A stretch of 12,357 nucleotides of DNA. Source: an uncultured Faecalibacterium sp. (GTDB taxonomy: Bacteria; Bacillota; Clostridia; Oscillospirales; Ruminococcaceae). Shown here piece after piece: positions 6,211-12,357 of the stretch. The DNA lies in assembly GCA_937917475.1 (NCBI GenBank), contig CALDNF010000021.1, positions 1 through 12,357 of the forward strand. The letters are read 5' to 3'. How positions within the stretch are numbered: position 1 is the stretch's first letter; each line of letters starts with the position of its first letter. A program made the position numbers and the translations under genes. The notes under the pieces were generated by a model. The model was not told the DNA's origin, searched no databases, and saw only the letters and a list, made by a program, of their open reading frames with translations.

Positions 6211-7195
6211 AGTTCTTCGCCTCCGTTTCATCGTATTTCCAGCAGCGCACCTTGCGGCCATCCGGCAGCTCTATCAGCGGGGGCTGCTTTTCAGCACACA
6301 CCGCTTTGGCACAGTCGCACCGGGGGCAGAAGCGGCAGCCCTTGGGGTAATCCTTGGGGCTGGGCACGGTGCCTTTGATGTTGTACAGAGTGTCAGACGA
6401 TTCGTTCAGCTTTGGGATGCTCTTGAGCAGGCCCTGCGTGTAGGGATGCAAGGGATCTTTATAAATGGAGCGCACCGGGGCATACTCCACAGCCTGACCG
6501 GCGTACATGACCATGGCGTTCTGTGCGATCTGTGCCACCACGCCCAGATCATGGGTGATCAAGATGATGGCCGTACCGGTCTCTTCCTTCAGGCGGCACA
6601 TCAGGCGGATGATCTGAGCCTGAATGGTCACGTCCAATGCAGTGGTGGGCTCATCAGCGATCAGCACCTTGGGGTTGCAGGCCAGTGCCATGGCGATCAT
6701 AATGCGCTGGCGCATACCGCCTGAGAGTTCGTGGGGGTACTCGTCCACGACTTTTTCCGGAGCAGGGATGCCCACCAGCCGGATCATCTCAATGGTCTTT
6801 TCCCTGGCCTGTTTTTTGTTCAGGCCCTGATGGATGCGGAAGGACTCCATGATCTGCTGCCCTACCGTAAATACGGGATTCAGGCTGGTCATGGGTTCCT
6901 GGAAGATCATGGAGATCTCGTTGCCACGGATGGCACGCATTTCCTTTTTGCTCTTTTTCAGCAGATCCTGTCCCTGATAGAGGATCTCGCCGTTCACGAT
7001 CTTGCCCGGAGGGGTCTGGACCAACCCCATGATGGACAGGCTGGTCACGCTTTTGCCGCAGCCGGATTCGCCAACGATGGCCAGCGTTTCGCCGGGAGCC
7101 AGATCAAAGCTTACCCCATCCACCGAGGGCATCACGCCCTCCTCGGTATAAAAATAGGTTTTCAGATCACGGACGCTCAACAACGGTTCCTGCAT
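6203..7195 (-). CDS. oppD: Oligopeptide/dipeptide ABC transporter ATP-binding protein OppD/DppD
   Basis: A 330-residue ATPase of the peptide/nickel/opine importer family. It shows Walker A GESGCGKS (42-49), Q-loop IFQEPMTSLNP (Gln99), signature LSGGMRQR (157-164), Walker B VLIADEP (Asp181-Glu182), and H-loop His215 in ITHDLGVV. The C-terminal oligopeptide-transporter domain contains Cys287, Cys293, Cys300 and Cys318 in the same 5/6/17 spacing as the OppF partner, plus two extra cysteines (290 and 295). The TIP-like DPLHPYTQGLLKSIP segment is typical. The ATG at 7195 has GGAGGG 8 nt upstream. It follows oppC by 19 nt and overlaps oppF. It pairs with OppF as the heterodimeric motor at the inner face of the membrane. 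Confidence 0.95.
   Translation of the reverse strand: MQEPLLSVRDLKTYFYTEEGVMPSVDGVSFDLAPGETLAIVGESGCGKSVTSLSIMGLVQTPPGKIVNGEILYQGQDLLKKSKKEMRAIRGNEISMIFQEPMTSLNPVFTVGQQIMESFRIHQGLNKKQAREKTIEMIRLVGIPAPEKVVDEYPHELSGGMRQRIMIAMALACNPKVLIADEPTTALDVTIQAQIIRLMCRLKEETGTAIILITHDLGVVAQIAQNAMVMYAGQAVEYAPVRSIYKDPLHPYTQGLLKSIPKLNESSDTLYNIKGTVPSPKDYPKGCRFCPRCDCAKAVCAEKQPPLIELPDGRKVRCWKYDETEAKNFG
6208..6224 (-). promoter_or_regulatory. Ribosome binding site and TTG start of oppF inside the oppD 3' end
   Basis: GGAGG (6220-6224, minus strand) lies 9 nt before TTG at 6210-6208. All of this is inside the last codons of oppD, whose stop is at 6205-6203. The overlap implies translational coupling of the two ATPases. 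The competing ATG at 6231-6229 has only a weak GGA upstream. Confidence 0.55.
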
Positions 7196-7214
7196 ATTGA
7201 AAACCCTCCTCTCA

Positions 7215-8051
7215 TCATACGTTTTTCAGGCGGGGATCCAGCGCATCACGCAGGCCGTCGCCCACCAGACTGAAGCTCATCACCGTGAGGGTGATAGCGA
7301 GACCCGGAATCACGGCCTGCAGAGGGCTGCTCCGCAGCACCTCACGGGCCTGACTCAGCATGGAGCCCCACTCGGGGTCCGGCGGCGTTACGCCCAGACC
7401 CAGAAAGGACAGCGAGGAAGCCGTAAGGATAGCAGTGCCCAGAGAAAGTGTGGCATTGACAATGATCTGAGACACTGCATTGGGAATGACATGCGTAAAG
7501 ATGATCTGTGCATTTCCCTCGCCCATCACACGGCAGGCGGCAATATACTCGCTGTTGCGCAGGGTAAGCACCTCACCACGCACCATGCGGGCCATACCGG
7601 GAATGGAGAAGATGGAAATAGCAATGACGGTGTTCTGCATACCGTTGCCCAGCACGGCAACAACTGCAATGGCAAGCAGCAGGCCGGGAAATGCCAAAAG
7701 AATATCCACCAGACGGCAGATCAGGGTATCTACCATACCGCCAAAGTAACCGGCGCACACACCCAGCAGCACACCCAATACCGTGCCAAGAGCCACACCT
7801 TCAAAGCTGATCTTCAGAGAGTTGCGGCCGCCGTACAGGATGCGGATAAAGGTGTCACGGCCCAGATTGTCGGTGCCGAACCAGTGCTCGGCACTGGGAT
7901 TCTGGTAGCTCTGCAGCAGATCCTGTGCCAGCGGATCGGTGTGGATGAATACCGGCCCCAGCACGCAAGCCAGAATGATGACCAACAGCACACAGGCTGC
8001 TGCCACAGACACTTTGCGGCGGAGAAAGCGGTGGAGAACAGGGTTTTTCAT
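7215..8051 (-). CDS. oppC: Peptide ABC transporter permease, OppC/DppC type
   Basis: A 278-residue inner-membrane permease. It has a first hydrophobic helix (residues about 15-35), then the family's periplasmic-side landmark HWFGTDNLGRDTFIRILYGGR (57-77), five further membrane helices, and the EAA coupling loop SEYIAACRVMGEGNAQIIF (from residue 167), which contacts the ATPases. SFLGLGVTPPDPEWGSML (215-232) is a hallmark of OppC/DppC proteins, and the end DGLRDALDPRLK is also typical. Length is normal for the DppC branch. The ATG at 8051 has GGAGG 9 nt upstream, 14 nt after the stop of oppB. It forms the translocation pore with OppB. Substrate class is not readable from the permease. Confidence 0.95.
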   Translation of the reverse strand: MKNPVLHRFLRRKVSVAAACVLLVIILACVLGPVFIHTDPLAQDLLQSYQNPSAEHWFGTDNLGRDTFIRILYGGRNSLKISFEGVALGTVLGVLLGVCAGYFGGMVDTLICRLVDILLAFPGLLLAIAVVAVLGNGMQNTVIAISIFSIPGMARMVRGEVLTLRNSEYIAACRVMGEGNAQIIFTHVIPNAVSQIIVNATLSLGTAILTASSLSFLGLGVTPPDPEWGSMLSQAREVLRSSPLQAVIPGLAITLTVMSFSLVGDGLRDALDPRLKNV

Positions 8052-8065
8052 AGTTTGGTTCCTCC

Positions 8066-8986
8066 TCAGTCAAACTGGATGCGGGGATCCGCCACGGTGT
8101 ACAGGATGTCCACGATGGTATTCACCAGCACAAAGGTGACAGCCAGCACCAGAATACAGCCCTGAATCAGCGGGTAGTCACGCTGAGACACCGCATCCAC
8201 CGTCAGGCGGCCGATGCCGGCAATGGAAAAGACCGTTTCGGTCAGGGTAGCACCTGCCAGCAGCGAGCCGAACCGCAGACCCACCGAGGTGAGGACCGGA
8301 ATGATCGCATTTTTAAAGGCATGGGAGCACACCACCACAAACTCCGACACGCCCCGTGCACGGGAAGTCCGGATATAGTCCTCTCCCAGCACATCCAGCA
8401 TGGCCGAGCGGGTGATGCGGGTGATGTAGCCCACCTCCTGCATACCAAGGGTCACAATGGGCAGCACCATGTTGCGCCAGCTGTCAAAGCCGCTTACGGC
8501 AAACCAGTGGAAGTGCAGGCAGAACGCCAGCATGAGCAGCATGGCCAGAAAGAAGCTGGGCGTGGACACTGCCAGCAGTGAGGTGACCATGAGGATGTTG
8601 TCGGCTAATTTTCCACGGGTGACAGCTGAAATGATACCAAATACAACGCCCACCACAGTGGACAGCACCGTAGCACCCAGTGCCAGCTTGAGGGTGACCG
8701 GGAAACGGCGGCCGATCTCATACAGCACGCTCTTATGTGTGGAAATGGAGGTGCCCAGATCGCCATGGAAAATATTGTTCAGCCAGATGAAATACTGCTG
8801 TACCAGCGGCTTGTCCAGCCCCAGACGTGCGGTCTCGGCGGCAATGGCCTCCTTGCCCGCACCCATGCCCAGACTCATGGTCACAGGGTCGCCGGGAATG
8901 AAGCGGACCATGCCGAACACCACCACCGAAAGGATGATCAGCATCGGGATCATCTGCAGGATGCGTTTTACGATATACTTCAGCAT
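8066..8986 (-). CDS. oppB: Peptide ABC transporter permease, OppB/DppB type
   Basis: A 306-residue inner-membrane permease starting MLKYIVKRILQMIPMLI, the usual OppB/DppB N-terminus, with FIPGDP at 29-34. It then shows LGLDKPLVQQYFIWL, FHGDLGTSI, about six membrane helices, and the EAA loop (DYIRTSRARGVSEFVVV, 203-219). It ends with the family's VDILYTVADPRIQFD. The ATG at 8986 is chosen for its match to the family start and the AGGGG a few bases upstream; an upstream in-frame extension to 9034 runs into the intercistronic hairpin and has no ribosome site. It is separated from the binding-protein gene by an 86-nt gap carrying a strong hairpin, so its level may be lower than that of the binding protein. 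Confidence 0.95.
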   Translation of the reverse strand: MLKYIVKRILQMIPMLIILSVVVFGMVRFIPGDPVTMSLGMGAGKEAIAAETARLGLDKPLVQQYFIWLNNIFHGDLGTSISTHKSVLYEIGRRFPVTLKLALGATVLSTVVGVVFGIISAVTRGKLADNILMVTSLLAVSTPSFFLAMLLMLAFCLHFHWFAVSGFDSWRNMVLPIVTLGMQEVGYITRITRSAMLDVLGEDYIRTSRARGVSEFVVVCSHAFKNAIIPVLTSVGLRFGSLLAGATLTETVFSIAGIGRLTVDAVSQRDYPLIQGCILVLAVTFVLVNTIVDILYTVADPRIQFD

Positions 8987-9007
8987 AATGTTGCCCCTTT
9001 GAATATC

Positions 9008-9048
9008 AGAACAGCGTCGGATAGCACACGCCACTCCGACGCTGTTCT
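9008..9048 (-). promoter_or_regulatory. Intercistronic hairpin between binding-protein and permease genes
   Basis: AGAACAGCGTCGGA (9008-9021) and TCCGACGCTGTTCT (9035-9048) pair perfectly over 14 bp around a 13-nt loop. It begins 25 nt after the binding-protein stop codon. On the minus strand no U-run follows (GATATTCAAAGGGG), so it is not a full terminator. Similar hairpins after binding-protein genes protect the upstream mRNA and let the binding protein be made in excess over the permeases. That role here is inferred. Confidence 0.7.
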
Positions 9049-9072
9049 TTGTTGCGCTCCGGATCTTACCGA

Positions 9073-10698
9073 TCAGGCACGCACTTTGATCTTTTCAAAC
9101 TCGACCACCTGTGCTGCGTTGATGGCGAAGTTCTCCACCTTGTCGGTCATCACATACAGGCTGCTGCGCAGGTTCATGTACACGGCAAACGGGTCATCCA
9201 GATAGATGATCTGCTCGGCCTCGTGGTACATCTCCTTACGCTTTTCCTTGTCCATCTCCACCACAGCACCGGTCAGCAGTTCATCCACACGGCTGTTGGA
9301 GTACCAGCCGTAGTTGTTGGTGTTCAGGCCGTCGGAGCTGGTCACACACACACGGCGCAGGGCTGCATCGGCCTCAATGCCGCCAATGGCACCAAAGCCC
9401 ATGATGAACATATCCCACTTGAAGTCGTCAGGGGTCAGGCCGTTCAGTGATGCGTTGAAGGTTGCACCATCCACCGACTCAATGGTGGTGTTGATGCCCA
9501 CAGCGTCCAGATACTGTTTGACGGCCTCTGCCAGCTCTACGCCCTTGTTGTAGCCGTCATAGGTCATCAGGCTGATCTCAATGCCATCGGCATGACCGGC
9601 CTGCGCCAGCAGCTCCTTGGCCTTTTCGGTATCATAGGGAGCTACGCCAAAGTCATAGTAGCCAAACACGTTGGGGGTAACGGGAGCATGGGTGGCAGTT
9701 TCACCAATGGGGCCATACAGCGAGGTCACAATGGTTTCACGGTCGATGGCGTAGCTGATGGCCTGACGCACCAGAACATCCTTGCACACGGAGTTGTCGG
9801 AGCAGTTGAACTGGAAGCCCTGCAGGCCGTAACCCGGCTGAGAAACGCCAACCATACCGTCCATCTCAGCCAGACGTGCGTAGTCGCTGACACTGGGACG
9901 ATCCAGCAGATCGACCTCGCCGGTCTCCAGAGCCATGGCACGGGAGTTTGCCTCGGGGATGACCTTGTACACCATCTTGGTGCAGCCCGGTACGCCGCCC
10001 CACCAGTTCTCGTTGGCCTCAAAAGTCATCTGCTCGTCGGCATCCCAGGAAGTGATCTTGTACGGGCCGGTGCCGTTGATGGTCTGGGGATCCACACCGA
10101 TGTCATAGCCATACTGGTCAATGTAGTCCTTGTCCATGATAAAGCAGCTCTGGCCGGACAGCACGTCCTCCACAATGCCGTATTCGTGGGCAAGAGTCAT
10201 CTGCACCGTGTAGTCATCCACAGCTTCTACTTTATCCAGAAAGCTCACCTTCTCGCTGTAGCGCAGGGGGTGGTCCGGATTCATCAGACGCTCAAAGGTA
10301 GCCACGACATCAGCACTGGTGAGCTCCTTGCCGTTGGCGAACTTAACACCCTTGCGCAGGTGGAAGGTCCAGGTCAGGTTGTCCTCACTGGTCTCCCAGC
10401 TCTCAGCCAGAGCACCCTCGATCTCGCTGTTCTCGTTATAACGCAGCAGACCGTCATACATCAAACGCAGTACCTTATCATTGGTCACGTTGACCTGAGG
10501 ATCCAGAGTGTCCTGATCGCCGTAAGTAGCAACCAACAGGGTATCTTTATAGTCACCGGATGCAGCACTTGCGCTGCTGGTGCTTGCACTGCCAGATGCA
10601 GCACCGGAATCGCTGCCGCCGCAGGCGGTCAGGGCGGATGCTGCAGCAGCAGTACCTACCAGAGTCAGAAAGGATCGACGGGAAATCTTTTTGGACAT
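9073..10698 (-). CDS. Peptide ABC transporter substrate-binding lipoprotein (SBP family 5)
   Basis: A 541-residue extracytoplasmic binding protein anchored by lipid. The N-terminus MSKKISRRSFLTLVG is followed by a short hydrophobic stretch and a lipobox Leu23-Thr-Ala-Cys26, so the mature protein starts at Cys26. SRRSFLT resembles the twin-arginine consensus, so Tat export is possible. A low-complexity Ser/Ala/Gly linker (27-48) follows. The family 5 core begins at about residue 52 (LLVATYGDQDTLDPQ), with the diagnostic segment LAESWETSEDNLTWTFHLRKGV and GKELTSADVVATFERLMNP (97-141). Full length for DppA/OppA-like proteins. It delivers peptides or similar solutes to the permeases; specificity is not predictable from sequence. 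The ATG at 10698 has GAGGAG upstream; a GTG at 10707 is in frame but overlaps the ribosome-site region. It is the first gene of the operon. Confidence 0.93.
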   Translation of the reverse strand: MSKKISRRSFLTLVGTAAAASALTACGGSDSGAASGSASTSSASAASGDYKDTLLVATYGDQDTLDPQVNVTNDKVLRLMYDGLLRYNENSEIEGALAESWETSEDNLTWTFHLRKGVKFANGKELTSADVVATFERLMNPDHPLRYSEKVSFLDKVEAVDDYTVQMTLAHEYGIVEDVLSGQSCFIMDKDYIDQYGYDIGVDPQTINGTGPYKITSWDADEQMTFEANENWWGGVPGCTKMVYKVIPEANSRAMALETGEVDLLDRPSVSDYARLAEMDGMVGVSQPGYGLQGFQFNCSDNSVCKDVLVRQAISYAIDRETIVTSLYGPIGETATHAPVTPNVFGYYDFGVAPYDTEKAKELLAQAGHADGIEISLMTYDGYNKGVELAEAVKQYLDAVGINTTIESVDGATFNASLNGLTPDDFKWDMFIMGFGAIGGIEADAALRRVCVTSSDGLNTNNYGWYSNSRVDELLTGAVVEMDKEKRKEMYHEAEQIIYLDDPFAVYMNLRSSLYVMTDKVENFAINAAQVVEFEKIKVRA

Positions 10699-10750
10699 AC
10701 ATATCACTCCTCTTTTTTGAACAGCTTATTCTTTATGCTATGGCCAGATA

Positions 10751-10763
10751 TCGCCAATGGCGA
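10751..10763. repeat. Small perfect inverted repeat in the importer leader
   Basis: TCGCCA-A-TGGCGA is perfectly symmetric around one base, inside the predicted 5' leader of the binding-protein mRNA. It could be an operator half-pair or a short stem. No function is shown. Confidence 0.4.
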
Positions 10764-10774
10764 CCACACACAGA

Positions 10775-10790
10775 ATGTCAAGACATCAAG
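10775..10790. repeat. Shared 12-mer, copy 2, within an inverted repeat in the importer leader
   Basis: CAAGACATCAAG (10779-10790) matches the 12-mer in the EamA promoter spacer (2196-2207, opposite plus-strand orientation). Here it overlaps a perfect palindrome ATGTC-AA-GACAT (10775-10786). It lies about 25-45 bp downstream of the predicted -10, a position suited to a roadblock or repressor site. Confidence 0.5.
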
Positions 10791-10814
10791 TTGTTGTTTG
10801 TGCTGTTTGGCTAT

Positions 10815-10843
10815 ACTTTACGCAAATGAACTTCAAATGTCAA
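10815..10843 (-). promoter_or_regulatory. Predicted promoter of the importer operon
   Basis: On the minus strand TTGACA (10838-10843) is a perfect -35. TAAAGT (10815-10820) follows after 17 nt and matches the -10 consensus at 4 of 6 positions. Transcription would start near 10808, leaving a leader of about 110 nt before the ATG. A second TTGACA on the minus strand (10776-10781) has no good -10 at the right distance, so it is not preferred. Confidence 0.65.
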
Positions 10844-11179
10844 ACGGAAAATCAAAGGTTTTTTTGTGTAAGTTGACGAGTTTTTTGTATATTTCCAAAT
10901 TAAAATGAATATGCCCGAGGGAACAAAGAACCGATCAAAAATCGAGAAAATACGTCAAATCTTGCATGAGCAATTGCAACGGCTTGCCATTCTGCCCCAA
11001 AGTCAACTACTTGGCGGCATTAAATTCAGTTCAACTGTTGCTTCTATAAAATTGAATACCATTCATTTCAAGCCATACAGAATGGACGAAAAAGATAAAA
11101 TGGTATAAAAAAGCAGTACGGAAAAAGACACTTCACATACATTAAAAACAGCAGAAAAAGACAGAAAGTGCTAAAATTA
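10844..11179. other. AT-rich intergenic gap without a supported gene
   Basis: This is the middle of the 625-bp space between the divergent binding-protein and AraC genes. It is markedly more AT-rich than the flanking genes, with several A/T runs. A 67-codon reading frame (10905-11108, plus) has no ribosome binding site and no recognisable domain. A distant inverted pair ATACCAT/ATGGTAT brackets about 50 bp near 11055-11106. I see no riboswitch, RNA gene or mobile-element remnant that I can support. Confidence 0.5.
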
Positions 11180-11219
11180 GGACAATTAGTGTGCTTCTGA
11201 CTTCATTTTTTGGACAATT
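11180..11219 (+). promoter_or_regulatory. Two GGACAATT direct repeats upstream of the AraC-family gene
   Basis: GGACAATT occurs at 11180-11187 and 11212-11219, 32 bp apart, or about three helical turns, so both sit on the same DNA face. The second copy abuts the -35 box of the regulator's promoter. Tandem sites next to the -35 are typical for AraC-family proteins, which suggests autoregulation. Confidence 0.5.
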
Positions 11220-11220
11220 C

Positions 11221-11250
11221 TTGCACTCCGTGATCTGAGTGTGGTACAAT
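11221..11250 (+). promoter_or_regulatory. Promoter of the AraC-family regulator
   Basis: TTGCAC (11221-11226) is a -35 with 5 of 6 consensus bases if aligned to TTGACA allowing the C/A swap loosely, and 4 of 6 strictly. After 18 nt comes TACAAT (11245-11250, 5 of 6) preceded by TGG, an extended -10. Transcription would start near 11257, leaving a leader of about 67 nt. Confidence 0.7.
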
Positions 11251-11260
11251 AATGCTGGAT

Positions 11261-11293
11261 TCGATTTTGTTGATTCTGACAAAAATCGATTTT
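11261..11293 (+). promoter_or_regulatory. Inverted repeat in the leader of the AraC-family gene
   Basis: TCGATTTTGT (11261-11270) pairs with ACAAAAATCGA (11279-11289) with one bulged A. The right arm also lies in a perfect 12-bp palindrome AAAATCGATTTT (11282-11293). It sits just after the predicted start site and upstream of the GGAGG ribosome site, so it may be an operator or a leader stem. Confidence 0.4.
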
Positions 11294-11323
11294 CGGTTTC
11301 TTTGTCTGATGGGAGGAAATAAG

Positions 11324-12205
11324 ATGAGTGAAGAAAATAAAAGAGGGATTCCGATCACAGAGATTTATGGCTCTTCCATCACGTGTTCTCTGGTTCGGAA
11401 CCCGACCTATCCATTACACGGACACCGTGAGTATGAGCTGGTTCTGATTATGGAAGGCGGAATGACCTTTATTATAGGAGACAAGCTCCATCATGCGCAA
11501 AAAGGTGATTTGGTCTTTATTGGAAGTGAGGTGCTGCATGGTTTTGTGAACGATCCGGATACAGAAGTTCTGATTACAGGCTGCGCTCCGGAAGATGTGC
11601 CTCAGTTCACGTCGGTCTATAATGCGGCAAAGGTCTATTCCTGCATCACTCATTCCTGCGATCGTTCCGCCGGTTTTGAAAGCATCGTGCAATCCCTTCT
11701 TCATGATAAATCGGTTATGACCAACCGTGTTGCAATGGTCGGCTATCTGAGCCTGATGATGGCACCACTGGCCGATATCCTGCAAAAATGCCCCGAGGAA
11801 CCGCCCGCAAAATCCAGTTCGGTGGACAGAGCACTGATTTTTTTGGGCGAGCACAGCGCAATTGGCATGAACATTGATACACTGGCTCAGGAAGTCAAGA
11901 TTTCCAAATTTTATCTTTCGAGGCAGTTCAATCAGAAAATCGGCATGAGCATCAATACCTATCTGTCTTTGCTGCAGACCAACGCAGTACGCCGAATGTT
12001 GGTACAAACCGATTTGCCGCTCTGCGAGATCAGCCAACGGTGTGGATATACCAATATGCGGAGCTTTGACCGTGATTTTCAGCGGATTGCCGGGATGTCT
12101 CCGAGAGAATACCGCAAAACAATAAAACCCACCGGGATCACGGATTACTCAACACCGTTTCTGCGGGAGCTTATGATAAAGCACTATGGAATGTGCTCGG
12201 AATAA
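11324..12205 (+). CDS. AraC-family transcriptional regulator with N-terminal cupin domain
   Basis: A 293-residue cytoplasmic DNA-binding protein. Residues about 28-90 form a cupin-like sensor: PLHGHREYELVLIMEG, then GDLVFIGSEVLHGF, with His32, His34 and Glu38 in the usual pocket region. The C-terminal about 100 residues carry two helix-turn-helix motifs. The first is around 183-205 (IDTLAQEVKISKFYLSRQF). The second is around 232-262, with the family signature ISQRCGYTNMRSFDRDFQ and then GMSPREYRK. Length and layout are typical of one-component carbohydrate or metabolite sensors. The ATG at 11324 has GGAGG 7 nt upstream; an in-frame start at 11252 would lie within the promoter region. It is divergent from the importer operon, which is the likely target. 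The ligand is unknown. The odd C-terminal tail after the HTH (about 28 residues, ending GMCSE) is longer than usual. Confidence 0.92.
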   Translation: MSEENKRGIPITEIYGSSITCSLVRNPTYPLHGHREYELVLIMEGGMTFIIGDKLHHAQKGDLVFIGSEVLHGFVNDPDTEVLITGCAPEDVPQFTSVYNAAKVYSCITHSCDRSAGFESIVQSLLHDKSVMTNRVAMVGYLSLMMAPLADILQKCPEEPPAKSSSVDRALIFLGEHSAIGMNIDTLAQEVKISKFYLSRQFNQKIGMSINTYLSLLQTNAVRRMLVQTDLPLCEISQRCGYTNMRSFDRDFQRIAGMSPREYRKTIKPTGITDYSTPFLRELMIKHYGMCSE

Positions 12206-12208
12206 AAA

Positions 12209-12221
12209 GACCTTGAAGGTC
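12209..12221. repeat. Short inverted repeat after the AraC-family stop codon
   Basis: GACCTT-G-AAGGTC is a perfect 6-bp inverted repeat around one base, four bases after the stop codon. It is too tight to form an RNA stem as written, so it may be incidental. Confidence 0.3.
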
Positions 12222-12250
12222 AGTTTGAAAGCCGGATCGCCGGATGAAAA

Positions 12251-12281
12251 AGGGCACTGGAGCAAAACGCTCCAGTGCCCT
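12251..12281. terminator. Terminator hairpin downstream of the AraC-family gene, possibly bidirectional
   Basis: AGGGCACTGGAGC (12251-12263) pairs perfectly with GCTCCAGTGCCCT (12269-12281) around a 5-nt loop. On the plus strand the tail is ATAGTTTTC, a modest U-run. On the minus strand it is followed by TTTTCATCC, a cleaner short U-run. It could therefore end both the regulator mRNA and a convergent transcript entering from the right. Confidence 0.75.
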
Positions 12282-12305
12282 ATAGTTTTCAATATGAATC
12301 ACACG

Positions 12306-12355
12306 AACCGTGCAGAAACCGTGCACTCATGGCTTGATAAACAAAAAAGCCATGA
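12306..12355. repeat. Direct repeat and inverted repeat at the right edge
   Basis: AACCGTGCA occurs twice (12306-12314 and 12317-12325) with an 11-bp period. Next to it TCATGGCTT (12327-12335) and AAGCCATGA (12347-12355) form a 9-bp inverted repeat with an 11-nt loop. The window ends two bases later, so whether this is part of a larger repeat or a gene end is not visible. Confidence 0.45.
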
Positions 12356-12357
12356 AA

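Noticed and set aside
10746..10781. A second promoter for the importer using TTGACA at 10776-10781
   Set aside because: At 17-18 nt spacing the -10 would be ATTGGC or TTGGCG, far from consensus; the promoter at 10815-10843 is better.
9592..10908. A 438-codon plus-strand frame opposite the binding-protein gene
   Set aside because: Antisense to a certain family 5 binding protein; composition (Gly/Val/His-rich) is typical of a shadow frame, and it runs on into the promoter region.
10905..11108. A 67-codon plus-strand frame in the AT-rich gap
   Set aside because: No ribosome binding site precedes either ATG, no domain or signal is visible, and the region looks regulatory. A conserved orthologue would reopen the question.

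Overview
The window looks like a chromosomal stretch from a gut-type Firmicute. The best guess is a Faecalibacterium-like member of the Oscillospiraceae. The grounds are strong AGGAGG-type ribosome binding sites before nearly every gene, a lipoprotein binding protein with a Ser/Ala/Gly-rich linker, moderate GC in the genes with an AT-rich regulatory gap, and consensus sigma-A promoters. The taxon is inferred from style and was not confirmed by any search. There are 11 coding genes, ten on the minus strand and one on the plus strand. I saw no tRNA, rRNA, CRISPR array, insertion sequence or phage gene.

Reading the minus strand from right to left, a promoter near 10815-10843 starts an eight-gene transport operon. 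Its genes are a family 5 solute-binding lipoprotein (9073-10698), an intercistronic hairpin (9008-9048), two permeases (8066-8986 and 7215-8051) and two ATPases (6203-7195 and 5236-6210). This is a complete oligopeptide/dipeptide (Opp/Dpp) type ABC importer. Three tandem paralogous TPR genes (4390-5220, 3580-4386, 2376-3557) follow with almost no spacing. The last carries a RidA/YjgF-like domain fused to its C-terminus. A strong terminator at 2267-2311 ends the unit.

Beyond the terminator are two more minus-strand genes. One is an EamA/DMT-family transporter (1223-2101) with a perfect TTGACA-17-TATAAT promoter. The other is a URO-D superfamily protein (70-1104), whose His-X-Cys...Cys metal motif resembles corrinoid:thiol methyltransferases rather than true uroporphyrinogen decarboxylase. 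A near-perfect palindrome lies over the predicted -10 box of the URO-D gene.

On the right, an AraC-family regulator (11324-12205, plus strand) is divergent from the transporter operon across a 625-bp AT-rich gap. It has its own extended -10 promoter and a pair of GGACAATT repeats, and a terminator hairpin follows it. The simplest model is that the regulator senses a ligand and controls the importer operon and perhaps the EamA and URO-D genes. A 12-base sequence shared by the importer and EamA promoter regions hints at co-regulation. The least familiar part is the TPR/TPR/TPR-RidA cassette at the end of a peptide-importer operon.
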